Source of the DNA: Cryptomeria japonica | Taxonomy: Eukaryota > Streptophyta > Pinopsida > Cupressales > Cupressaceae | Length of the DNA stretch: 64,000 nt | NCBI RefSeq assembly: GCF_030272615.1 | Contig: NC_081413.1 | Span: forward strand, 553,929,136-553,993,135 | Reading direction: 5' to 3' | Shown: positions 24,902 to 35,571 of the stretch, piece by piece | Layout of the letters: each line of letters starts with the position of its first letter | Position numbering within the stretch: position 1 is the stretch's first letter | Notes under the pieces: generated by a model | What the model saw: the letters and a program-made list of their open reading frames with translations, nothing else | What the model was told of the DNA's origin: nothing | Database searches by the model: none | Made by a program: the position numbers and the translations under genes

Positions 24902-26105
24902 TCAAGAGGTAAACATTGTTGTGGATAAAGATAATTCAGAGGTTAAAGTAGACATTGTTGATAATGAAAAAAAATTGGAGGAACCGGTACAAACAATTCA
25001 CTCTCAGAAAGTTGAGATCCCAACCCAAACAAAGCAATCGTCAAAGACTGAAAAACCTACTGAAGATAAAGGTACTTGCATAGGGCCACTGGAGACAGAG
25101 ATACCAATAGTTGAACTTTCAAAGAAACAAACTGAGGTAGAGGTACACACAGAAACAGTGAAACCGATAATCACGACGACATTGAAATAGTCTGAGAAAC
25201 CTTTGCAAGTTGAGATGCAAACCTAGACTGATCCACCGGAGGAAAATGCAAGCAAAATGAATACACCTGATGGAAGCAAAGAGTTAATAAAGATAATTGG
25301 TTAGACATCCGACACATCTACAGGTGAATTCAAACCTACCAATGTTACAGAGGTACTTTTGGATTCAATCAAGAAGATAATGAATTGCAATGCATTGGCC
25401 TACAAGGCAATTGACAACACTTTACCTATTCTTGAGTTAATTGCACCAAATTGTAACATAGATCATATTAAAGATTCTTTAGGTAAACTGGACACATTGT
25501 CCAAATTTATTGTTGATAATGTAATAACTATTGACAAGGTGAATGAGGACACAATTAAGGAGAGAGTTGAAAAAGAGAAAAACAAATTCTTTGAAGACAC
25601 TATAAAGAAGTGTATAGAACACTTGAATACATTATTACCGGTACTTAACTCTACAATTTTGGAACACAAGGAGCTATATAGGGAGTCATGCAAACCTCAC
25701 CTTTTGACAGAGGACATAGATAAGAAGATCAATAAAACACAGAAAGAAATTGATGACATAGCTGATAATATAATTGGTTCATCCGGACATATATTAGTTA
25801 TTGAGCAGGAAATGGCAGGTTTTGAGGAGAAATTAGAGAAACTTGAGAAAGAGAAGGCAAGGATAAGGTCAAATGCCCAGGAACTTAAAGATAAACTTGG
25901 TCCTAAGTTGGACAATCTTATCTCTCAAAGAAGTGAAATCTCTAAGGCATTACTTCAACGAGAGAGATCATCGTAAAAACACATGCATTATCTCACCGAT
26001 ACAATCTAACAGACTGAGGCAACTTTGAATGATAGCAAAAGGTTTATGCAGAGTCTAAATTTAATTTTGGTAGATATTTTTCAGATTGTAACCAACCGGT
26101 TATAG
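24902..26105 (+). pseudogene. A ORF2, second part (coiled-coil C-terminus)
   Basis: Continues the frame of 15348-17505 exactly across E. It begins with an acidic Glu/Lys/Thr/Pro-rich low-complexity stretch (to about 25320), then a region rich in Ile, Leu, Lys and Glu (25359-25976) with the heptad appearance of a long coiled coil. In-frame stops are 25188 TAG, 25224 TAG, 25302 TAG, 25974 TAA and 26007 TAA; the frame finally closes at TAG 26103-26105. The three internal TAGs are compatible with CAG to TAG changes. The whole ORF2 would be about 1,120 codons. No enzyme motif seen; function unknown. Confidence 0.6.
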
Positions 26106-26164
26106 ACCTTGAGGTGAAATTTTTGAACTTGTTTGACTATTTTTGACAACCTTTGTCATTGATG

Positions 26165-26309
26165 TCAAAGGGGGAGTAGTGGATGAGAAAAATTCTTATA
26201 CAGAGGAGATCACTTGCTCAGGGGGAGCACATCTTTTTGGACTTCAGTTTTTGGAAACAATTTTTGGATTTTTCTCGTGAGTGTTGCCATCAATGCCAAA
26301 GGGGGAGAT
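26165..26309 (+). other. A polypurine tract cluster
   Basis: CAAAGGGGGAGTAG near 26166, CAGGGGGAGCAC near 26219 and the priming tract CCAAAGGGGGAGAT ending at 26309, immediately before the 3' LTR. The same multiple-tract arrangement occurs in the copia elements. Confidence 0.85.
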
Positions 26310-27095
26310 TGTTGGCATTCTATACTCTTATGAGAATAGTTGATGTTGTCATTGATGGAAATCAACTGGAAATCATCTGGAAACCAATTAAAAGATACCG
26401 ACACCAGCATTAGACTTCTACATACACCGACAGGAACTTTACCGGCATCAGCAATAATGCATACCGACACTCAAGCCGACATGGAATAAACTTTTATTTA
26501 TTTTTTTGAATTGTAATTATCTTTGGTAAAAGATGACATGGTACATTGTAATAGACTCATATATGTATGAGATATTTTAAGTCATTTTGGAATATAGATA
26601 GATGTGAAGTATAAGGCAATTTTGTATAAGGTGATATACTTGACAGCGAAGGTTTTGGTTATTAACTGAGCTTAAACTGGTACTGAACCTGGCATGAGAG
26701 ATGTTTTTTTGAAGCAGTACATTGTATTGGATTTTGATAATCCATTTTGTAGTTAGTGTGACTCTTTATTGAGCAGTGTGCTTTAGGTTGTTGGCCTCCC
26801 TGCATGTGCAGGCCCCTCATTGTAAGTAGTATTTATTCATTGGCCAGTGAGTAAATATTGTGGGTCACAAATCCCACCAAGATTTTCCCCACACCAGGTT
26901 TCCTCATTAAATATCTTGTGTTATGGTGTGTTCCCTATGTTGTCTCTATTATTCTTATTTGTTGCATTAATTCTTATTTACCGGTACACTGTTTTGGGAT
27001 GCAAAGTTTTAAATAAGTATAAATATTTTATTAACCGGTTAGACACTAATTAACCCCCCCTCTCAGTTTCTTTGGGAATGTCATTGATTCTAACA
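26310..27095 (+). repeat. A 3' LTR
   Basis: 786 bp, TGTTGGCATTC...TAACA, matching 5639-6429. It is followed by the target-site copy ctagt (27096-27100). Confidence 0.93.
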
Positions 27096-27100
27096 CTAGT

Positions 27101-27245
27101 TTACATTCATCCTTCAAATTTATATCCAACACACGTAGACCTTTGAGTAGTCCATTATCCACAAACCTAATCCAAGATAAAGTTTAACACACCAAAATCT
27201 AGAAAATGCATTAAAAACTAGGATTAAAAACTAGGTGCTCCTACA
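27101..27245 (-). repeat. G1 3' LTR, proximal part
   Basis: Matches 57820-57964 of the 5' LTR. On the minus strand the LTR begins TGTAGGAGCAC directly after the polypurine tract. Confidence 0.9.
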
Positions 27246-27260
27246 CCATACTCCCCCAAT
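27246..27260 (-). other. G1 polypurine tract
   Basis: On the minus strand reads ATTGGGGGAGTATGG, immediately before the 3' LTR. Confidence 0.8.
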
Positions 27261-27264
27261 GAGA

Positions 27265-27665
27265 AAGAAGTCAAGTGACTCCTTTAGGAAACAAATAAAT
27301 GGGAACTCCAAGCTTAGAAAATTTTGCCTTAGGTACCCAAGTAGCCTTAGATGTTGGAAGGTTCTGCCATTTAATCAAGTGCTCCATATAGGCAGTATGC
27401 CTAGTCTTGTTGAGAACTCTAGAGTCTAACACTTTCTTGGCTTGTGGCATGGTTGTAGGTGGTAAGGGCAGGTCTGAAAGTGCTTGAGAAACCTCTGAAA
27501 ATATACTACATTCCTTGGGAAGGGTACCCTTACACTACACCAAATATGAAACATTGAAAATCAGAGACAAAGCCATATCTTCGGGTAGGTCTAGTTTGTA
27601 ATCATTGTTGTCATATTTTGCCAAGACCCTACAAGGTCCAATCCTCCTCATCTGAAGTTTACTAT
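27265..27665 (-). pseudogene. pol: G1 integrase C-terminus with chromodomain-like end
   Basis: Shifted by one base from the integrase core at a run of Ts near 27672-27677. On the minus strand the frame has residues like RRIGPCRV and YKLDLP, as in the region after gypsy integrase, and then HLIKWQNLP followed by ATWVP, the signature of a chromodomain as in chromoviruses. At least one further stop interrupts it (near 27535). In intact elements this tail directs integration to particular chromatin (family knowledge). Here it is broken. Confidence 0.65.
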
Positions 27666-28790
27666 GGACACCTTTTTAAGTCTTTCTTTGTTCAAATAGA
27701 CCATGACCAAGTCCCTAACAGAAAATTGAATACCCTTTCTTTCCTCATCTACCTTTTCTTTGATCCTTTGAGAGGTGTCTAGTAGGGTTGTCCTAACCTG
27801 CTTGTGAATCTCTTGCATGGATTGGGTCATATCCATAGCATATCCACTCTTTTTTCCTATCTTTCCAACATCTCTAAGCTCCAAAACACCTCTTGGATGA
27901 AGGCCATACACAATCTCAAAAGGGCTCTTACCGGTTGATCTATTCACATTATCGTTGTAGGCAAACTCAGCTTGATGGATGATCTGATCCCAATACTCCT
28001 TTTTCAAACACCTAAGAAGGTTTCCAAGTGTTCTATTGACCACCTTTATTTGGCCATCTGTTTGGGGATGATATGCTAAACTAAAAGACAAGTTAGTACC
28101 CAATCTCTGCCATAAAGTCTTCAAAAAATGACCCATAAACTTTGCATCTCTATCTGATACAATGTTGATAGGTAAACCATGAATTATAATAACTTCCTTG
28201 AAAAACAAATGAGCTATATGACTAGCATCATGAGTGACCTTACATGGAATAAAATGGGCCATCTTTCTAAACCTATCTACCACCACATAGATTCTATCAA
28301 AACCTGATTTAGTTTTAGGCAAACCAACAATAAAATTCATACTTACACACTCCCATGGCCGGTTTGGGATAGGTAAAGGTTGATAAAGACCAGCATTAGA
28401 AGAGGTACCCTTAGCTCTTTGGCAAACCACACATTTCTCCACATATTTCCTGATATCCCTTTGCATCTTAGGCTAATAGTAGAATCTTTGAACAAGTTCC
28501 AAAGTCTTGTTCAAGCCAAAATGTTCACTTAGGCATCCATTGTGATTCTCTTGCATCATATTTTCTCTCATAGACCCTTTAGGTACACATAGATGTCCTT
28601 CCTTAAATAAAAGACCATCTTGCAAGGTGAAATCTTCATATTCACTATGAAAATGGTTTCTAAACTCTTGACAAACCTTATAGGCAGTAGTGAAGTCTTC
28701 ATCATCTTGATATAAACTCTTGAAACTATCCACTCCAATGCTCTTGAGCTGCACTTCGTGTACTATTAGCAACCTTCTACTTAATGCATC
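27665..28790 (-). pseudogene. pol: G1 integrase
   Basis: Minus strand. The zinc-binding region includes a CVVC pair near 28425-28435 and upstream His residues near 28540. A TAG near 28470 replaces the Trp expected after FYY. The core has SMNFIVGLP, VSDRDAKF and YHPQTDGQIKVVN. Of the DDE triad only the middle Asp survives: the first is Asn (about 28335) and the Glu is Lys; both fit G-to-A changes. A frameshift follows at about 27675. Catalytically dead. Confidence 0.88.
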
Positions 28791-28799
28791 AGCTACTTT

Positions 28800-29619
28800 A
28801 TTACATTAACCCTTCTTGTGTTTAATGGTAAAGGTATATGACTGCAAATACTCTACCCATTTAATATGCATATGATTCAACTTTTCTTGTGAATTGAGAA
28901 AGCTAAGAGCTTGATTATCCATATAAACCACAAATTCTTTAAGCAGCAAATAATGCCTCCATTTCCTAAGAGATTGAACAAGTGCATACAACTCCAAATC
29001 ATAAGAGGAATACCTTTTCTTGGCATCATTGAGCTTCTCACTGAAAAATGCAACCGGTCTATTGTCTTGACTTAAGACTGCTCCAACTGCTATATTGCTT
29101 GCACCACATTCAATGGTGAAAATCTTGACAAAGCATGGAAGAATTTGTATCGGTTGAGTAGCCACCTTGGTCTTCAATAGATCAAATCCTCTTTGTGCTT
29201 CTTTTGTCCATTGAAACTTGGTTTTCACACCCCCTTTGATTGTGTCAAGCATGGGTGCACATATCTCACTGAATCCTCTAATGAACTTCCTATAGAATTG
29301 TGCCAAGCTATGAAAACTCCTTACTTCACTTATTGTCTTAGATGTAGGCCAACTAATTATGGCATCCATTTTAGAGCTATCCATCTTCAAATCACCTATT
29401 GAGATTACAAACCCAAGGTATATCAATTCATGTTTCATAAACTCACATTTCTCCAAATTGATGGTTAGTTACTCAGCACATAGTTTCCTCAATACAATCT
29501 CTATATGTTTAAGATGTTCATCTTTAAACTTGCTAAAAATCAAGATGTCATATAAATAAACAACAATAAATTTACCAATATAGTCTTTGAGTACTTCATT
29601 CATGAGTTTCATGAATGTG
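28800..29619 (-). pseudogene. pol: G1 reverse transcriptase C-terminal part and RNase H
   Basis: Continues reverse transcriptase from 37103 after insertion B. The catalytic YLDD box has become YLYD (near 29545-29556), losing an active-site Asp. Thumb and connection residues follow (KCEFMKHELIYLGFVIS), then RNase H with TIECGASNIAVGAVL, where the expected first Asp is Glu-Cys, and YSSYDLELYALV. It ends in IKHKKG, a TAA near 28806 and NKVADALSR, typical of gypsy elements. Confidence 0.9.
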
Positions 29620-29624
29620 CTAGG
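29620..29624. repeat. target-site duplication of B, left copy
   Basis: ctagg, repeated at 37098-37102 after the element. Confidence 0.9.
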
Positions 29625-30229
29625 TGTTGGCATAATGTGAACCAGTATGAGGACATGATGACATTGTATGTTGTCATTGATGTCAATATGCTAAAGAAGA
29701 TAGAATAGGCATGTTACCAAGAACCAGTATATGTGAGAACCGGTATAACATTGTGAACCAGTATGTGTGCCAAAGTGAAGCGGTGTGTCTGTTCAAGGTG
29801 AACTGGCATGTTGATATGAGAACTGGTACATGGAAGCTTTGTATGACTATCGGTTGGTAGCCTCAAGGTTTCCGGTTGGCAGTCTCAGGGTTTCCGGTTG
29901 GTAGTCTTAGGGTTTCCGATTGATGAGTTTCAAGCCTGTGTGACTCAACCAGTGACTTTGTGTAATGAGTTAGCATTGCAATGAAGAACAAACTATGTTA
30001 CCATGTCAGCCTTATGCGCATGAAGGATCTTGCATGAAGGAGATTGTTCTCTTCTACCTCAAGAATGTGCAAAGTCTGGAAGCAATGCAAACGCGTGATG
30101 GGTTATCAGCCGCTAGGAAAGCGATGGAAAATGAACGATGGTGAATATCTTGAGATCATTTCAAGACTATTGCATTTAATGCAATATGTTCAATGGTCAA
30201 GATTGAACCATTTGAATTTCTTAACCTAA

Positions 30230-30282
30230 TAGGTTTAGGGTTTAGGGTTTATGCTACCGACCTATCTGTTTCCTATAAGGTC
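30230..30282 (+). promoter_or_regulatory. B LTR promoter: telo-box plus TATA-like site
   Basis: GGTTTAGGGTTTAGGGTTT (30232-30250) lies about 20 bases before TCCTATAAGG (30271-30280). Promoter use is inferred. Confidence 0.5.
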
Positions 30283-30500
30283 GTTGTTGTGTTTCTTTCT
30301 GAAGTTGTTGGCAAAAAGTTATGTGTATGTATCCAAGTGAAGAGATACGTGATTCTTGCTAGACCAGAGGAAAGAAGTGATATCTGCAGAGTGTAAGTGC
30401 AGAAGTTGAAGAGGAGCTAAAGTGAATCTGCATTGGCATTAAGTGTTGTTACCAGATCATTGTAATACTTGTTCATCTCTAACCACTTCAACAGTTGAGA

Positions 30501-30724
30501 AATCCCTTAACAGGGTAGCTTTGACCAGCTTATAGTAAATCCTTTGACAAGGTGACTCAAAACCATTGAGTTCTTGAAATCCTCTAACAAGGTAACCTTT
30601 AACAGGGTTTAACCCTTAATCAGGTATTCCATCCATCCCTTAACTAGGTAATCCCTAACAAGATCGGTTCCTAACAGAACCTATTGTATCAGTCTTTAAC
30701 CGGACAAGGCTCCTAACAGAGCGG
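30501..30724 (+). promoter_or_regulatory. mini-hairpin array, B 5' LTR
   Basis: About ten units. Clear ones: CCCTTAACAGGG near 30504, GGTTCCTAACAGAACC (30666-30681, 5-bp perfect stem) and GCTCCTAACAGAGC (30709-30722, 4-bp perfect stem). Confidence 0.75.
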
Positions 30725-31164
30725 ACTTCTAAAGAGTTCATAAAATAGCTTGTGGGTATTCATCCCCACCATGGTTTTTCCCAGTTGGGTTTCCACGTGA
30801 AAAATATGTGTGTTATGTGTAGTAATTTTCATGTGATGGTTTAAGTGATTTGTGTTTGATAGTAAACCATTGTTGAACTGGTTATTGTATTTCTGATGAT
30901 TGACAACCTGTTCATGCATAAGGGTGAAATGGAAGTGTAGCTCTAGGATTGTATGAAAAGATAAGTGCTAACCAGTTTATGCTTATCTCAGCTATTCTGA
31001 GTGTAGCCGGTTGTTCTCTGTTTAAGACCGGTATTATTGTTTGTCTGCCAAAGCATAGTGTCTGCTGACTAACCGGTTTCAAGAAAGTGTTTTTTGCTTG
31101 TACTGATTCACCCCCCCCTCTCGGTACCAGTTTAGTACTCATCATTCCTCTTTAAGTTATCAAT

Positions 31165-31176
31165 TGGTATCAGAGT
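31165..31176 (+). other. B primer binding site
   Basis: TGGTATCAGAGT, two bases after the 5' LTR; one base differs from the TGGTATCAGAGC of most sister elements. Confidence 0.9.
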
Positions 31177-31233
31177 GTCCTCCAGGTCCTCTATGTTGTA
31201 AGCTTAACCACTTGAGGGAAAGATCCTATTGTA

Positions 31234-34200
31234 ATGATGAAGAGGGAAGGTCCAAAGTTCAATAGAGAGAATTTCAATATATGGAAAGACAGAATGAAGA
31301 TATACATAAAAAGCATGGGTGTTCAACACTGGAGCTATGTTGAGAATGCTTATGTTGCTCCTACCGGTACTCTCACTGATGATCAAAAGAGAGAAATACA
31401 AGAGAATGGACAAGTCATGGAAGCCCTAATTAGTAGTTTATCTGACATTGAGTTTATTGATGTCCAAGATAAAGTAAATCCCAAAGAAGTATGGGATACT
31501 CTTGAAAATATCTATGACGGTGATGAGCATGTAAAACAAGCTAAGGAGGAAAGCCTTAGAGGGAAGTTTGAAGACATGCGGATGGTTGAAGGTGAGACCA
31601 TTCAACAATATGGAATAAGAATCAAAACTGTTGTCGAAGATATCAAGAGTGCAGGTGGGAAAATGGAAGATTCCACTGTGGTAAGAAAAGTTCTGAGATC
31701 CTTATTACCGGTCTATGCAATAAGGGTTGTTGCTATTCAAGAGTTGAGATCAATAGACAAGACTAAGGTATCTCTTGACTTCATCATTGTAAAGTTGATA
31801 GCCTATGAGCTAAATAGTTTTGATGGCAGTGTTCAAAAGACTAAATTAGCTTTTAAAGCCTCTATTGTATCATCAAGAAAAGGAAAGGAAGCATGCACCA
31901 GTGGTGAACCGAGACAGAGCAGAGAAATGGATGATAAGGAGATTCTGATGGAATTTGAAGCTCTTCTTGCTAGGAAAATTCCAAAAGGAACCGGTAAATA
32001 CAGAGGTAAGCTCCCTTTGAAATGTTTTTCTTGTAACCAGATAGGACATATTGATATAAACTATCCTAATCATGACAACAAGGATAAACTGGAGAGGTTC
32101 AAGAAATTCAAAGGAGGAAACCAGCAAAACTGCTTTGTTGCAATTGATGAAGGTGTCACAGATGAGGAATCAGAAGATGAAGAGAATGAAGACATTGTGT
32201 TTGTTGCAGTAAAGGAAGATGTGTTAGACAAGAAGGCTCTTGTCTTCCACTTTGATAATTCCAATGAGTGGATTATTGACAGTGGTTGTTCTCACCATAT
32301 GACTGGTGATCGGAGCAAGTTTCTATCTTTGGAAGAATATGATGGTGGTGTGGTTCATTTTGGTAATGATGCATCATGTATGGTTAAAGGAAGAGGGTCC
32401 ATCTCTCTGAATGGAAAGAGTAGTGCTGACAATGTGTATTGGGTTGATGGTCTCAGACACAACCTTCTGAATGTTGCCTAGCTAAATGATAGTGGTCTCA
32501 CTCTAGAGTTCAAGAATTGAGTGTGCAGAATCAAAGGAAAGAATGGTGAAGTGGTGGCCACCGGTATGCAGACCAAAGGTAACCTATTTTAGTTGAATGC
32601 AAATATCAGTACATGTCTCATGGCCAAGTTCGATGACAACCGGATATGGCAAAGGAGACTCTGCCATGTAAACTTTGATAACATTGTGAAGGCCAGTCAG
32701 ACCAAGGTAGTTAGAGGGTTGTCGGTGCTGAGCAAACCGGAAAATACCTTGTGCAGAGAGTGTCAACTGGGGAAAATGTCTTCCTCAACCTTTAAAGGTA
32801 AATCTTTCTCAGCAGACAATTTACTTGATCTTGTGCATACTAATTTGTGTGGTCCTATGAAAACTAGGAGTGTACAGGGTGATAGGTACTTCATGATTCT
32901 CACTGATGACTTCTCAAGAATGATGTGGGTCACATTCTTGAAAGATAAGTTTGAATCTTTTGGAAAGTTCAAAGCTTTCAGAGTACTAGTGGAGAAGGAA
33001 AGCGATAAAAGGATCAAGTGCCTAAGAACTGATCAAGGAGGGGAATTCACTTCCAATGAATTCAAAAAGTACTATGAGGAACATGGCATTAAGAGGCAGC
33101 TGTCTACCCCTCGGACTCCATAGTAGAATGGCCTAGTAGAGAGGAATAACCGGACTGTGGTTGAAGCAGCAAGAACAATGTTGATCCAAGGAAAGATAGC
33201 TCACACCTTTTGGAGAGAAGCAGTGAGCATTGCAGTATACACAATGAACCGGGTACTTATTAAGAAAGGAAAAGATAAGACTCCTTATGAGTATTGTACT
33301 GGTAAGACACCTATGGTAAGCTACTTTAGAATGTTTGGTAGCAAATGTTATATCAAGAGGAGTGAACATCAAAGCAAGTTTGATGCAAAATGTGATGAAG
33401 GAATATTCCTCAGATATTCCACCAAGAGCAAAGCTCTCAAATGTTTCAACAATAGGACTCAGAGAATTGTGGAAAGCATCAATGTTAGAGTTGATGAAAA
33501 CTCTAGAAAACCTAAGGAAATCGACAGTAAGCAAGTAAGAGATGAACCGGTAGTAACCTTCTGGGAACTGGTTGCTCATCAGCCAAGTACCAGTAACAGT
33601 GTTCCTTCACCGCTGAATGTTGATGCTAATGAAGATGAGGATGAAGAAGAAAAGCATGAGGAATCAATCAAGACCATTCCTCGATATTTCAAGCTTAATC
33701 ATGATCCTAAGCAGATCATAGGAGATAAGGATGTAGGAATCCTTACAAGAAGAAAGGTCAAAGAAAATTCTTGTATGATCTCTAAATTTGAGCCTAAATC
33801 ATTCAAAGAGGCACATAAAGATGAGGATTGGATCAAGGCAATGGAGGAGGAACTTGACCAGATAGAGAAGAATGGTACATGGTCTTTGGTACCCAGACCA
33901 GAGCATAAGAATGTCATTGGTACCAAATAGGTTTTTAGAAATAAGTCGAATGAGGATGGCACAGTGATTAGAAACAAAGCCTGACTGGTGTGTAAAGGAT
34001 ATGCCCAAGAAGAAGGAGAAGACTATGGAGAAACCTTTGCTCCTGTAGCCAGATTGGAGGGAGTTCATATGCTTCTTGCATATGCAGCTTTTAAAGGATT
34101 CAAAGTATATCAAATGGATGTAAAATTTGCATTCCTAAATGGTGTACTTAAAGAGGAGGTGTAAATAGAGCAACCAGATGGGTTTACCAAATCTGAAGAT

Positions 34201-35325
34201 AGTGACATGGTGTGTAGGCTACATAAAGCCTTGTATGGTCTAAAGTAGGCACCCAGAGCATGGTATGAATGCCTGCACTCCCATCTATTGAAGATTGGAT
34301 TTGAAAGAACAAGCGAAGATAGCAATATCTACTTGAAATCTGAAGGAGATCAGATCCTGATCTGTGAGGTATTTTTTTATGACATTATCTTTGGTGGAAA
34401 TGACAAGATGAGTCATGAGTTTGTAGATGAGATGAAGAAAGAGTTTGAGATGTCACTCATAGGGGAAATTAAGTTCTTCATTGGACTGCAGATTTAGCAG
34501 ATGAGAAATGGAATCTTTATCACTTAGTCCAAATATGTCAAAGAAGTGTTGAAGACCTTTGGCATGGAAGATAGCAAACCGGTTGGTACACCGATGGTGA
34601 CCGGTTGTAAATTATCCAAAGAGGATGACTCAGCATTGGTTGATGAGAAGGAATACCGATCAATGATTGGTAAGTTGCATTATGTAGTGCATAGCAGACC
34701 AGATATTGCACATGCAGTTGGCATCACTACAAGGTTTTAGAAAAGTCTAAGAGAATCCCACTTGGTTGCAGTCAAGCGGATTCTTAGGTATCTGAAGGGA
34801 ACTATTGACTATGGATTGTGGTATCCATATGGCAAGGACTTCAACTTGAAAGTATTCACAGATGCTGATTGGGCAAGTAATGTGGATGACCAGAAGAGCA
34901 CAACCAATGGTGCATTCTTTCTTGATGGTAGACTGGTCTCATGGATGAGTAAGAAGCAGAGTTGTATCTCTCAGTCTACAGCGGAAGCAGAGTATGTTGC
35001 AGCTTTCATGAACTGCACTTAGATAATTTGGATGAAGCATGTATTAAATGGCTTCAAAGTTCCTGTATCTAAATTGGTAAGTATATTTTGTGACAATACT
35101 AGTGCAATTAACATCTCCAAGAATCCAGTTTTACATTCTAGAACCAAGCACTTTGAGCTTAAGTATAATTTCTCGAGGGAAAAGGTTCAGAACAAAGAGA
35201 TTGCACTCGAACGTGTTTCCAGTAAGGAGCAGTTAGTAGATATATTCACTAAGCCTCTCCCAAAGGCTACATTTATGTACTTAAGAGGTGAGTTAGGGGT
35301 GCTGCCCATTTAAGAGGTAAACTAA
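31234..35325 (+). pseudogene. gag-pol: B copia polyprotein: one full-length frame with 14 stops
   Basis: The frame from ATG 31234 to TAA 35323-35325 (1,363 codons) has no net frameshift. Gag ends in a knuckle whose last Cys is Tyr (CFSCNQIGHIDINY). Protease has WIIDSGCSHHMTG (DSG at 32278-32286). Integrase has VHTNLCGP, so its first catalytic Asp is Asn, and an intact TDQGGEF. In reverse transcriptase the FVDD box is FFYD near 34370-34382, losing an active-site Asp. RNase H and the end (ELGVLP) follow. In-frame stops: TAG 32479, TGA 32518, TAG 32590, TAG 33121, TAG 33124, TAG 33928, TGA 33982, TAA 34162, TAG 34246, TAG 34495, TAG 34525, TAG 34738, TAG 35020, TAA 35311. Most stand where sister copies have Gln. 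Confidence 0.95.
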
Positions 35326-35403
35326 AGTTATATACTCCATATCAGTCAAGTATTGCATAGTCAAAATTCTCTTTAGGATTGATGTGTTGACGGATGCTAC
35401 TCC

Positions 35404-35571
35404 TAAGGGGGAGCAACATAATGGAACCGGAAAAGTGTGTGCCTCCACTTTGGCATTGTTGTCAAAGGGAAAGAAGAAGTGAAGTGGAGAAGATATATGC
35501 AAAATTTGGGGGAGAAGATGTGAAGTAGTGAGAAATCTTTGTATATTGCCATCAATGCCAAAGGGGGAGAT
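35404..35571 (+). other. B polypurine tract cluster
   Basis: Purine runs at about 35404 (AAGGGGGAGC), 35463 (CAAAGGGAAAGAAG), 35509 (GGGGGAGAAG) and the priming tract CCAAAGGGGGAGAT ending at 35571. Confidence 0.85.

Larger units (their letters stand above)
5639..27095 (+). mobile_element. A: non-autonomous LTR element with gag and a large unknown ORF
   Basis: LTRs at 5639-6429 and 26310-27095 are flanked by the duplication ctagt. Removing the nested elements F and E leaves about 6.6 kb. The inside holds a Met-tRNA primer site, a gag gene with a coiled coil and four zinc knuckles, a long second reading frame of unknown function, and a cluster of polypurine tracts. No protease, integrase, reverse transcriptase or RNase H is recognisable. 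LTR ends (TGTTGG...CA), a C-rich tract near the LTR end, the primer site and the purine tracts match the neighbouring copia elements, so trans-mobilisation by that lineage is likely (inference). Confidence 0.88.
29625..31162 (+). repeat. B 5' LTR
   Basis: 1,538 bp, TGTTGGCATA...TTATCA. It carries three tandem short repeats of a TTTCCGGTTGGTAG type near 29845-29920, a telo-box (30231-30250), a TATA-like site (30271-30280), a hairpin array and a C-rich tract. Confidence 0.94.

Noticed and set aside
27235-27429. Plus-strand frame near 27300 as a gene
   Set aside because: It is antisense to the chromodomain-like tail of G1 integrase, which has recognisable residues on the minus strand.
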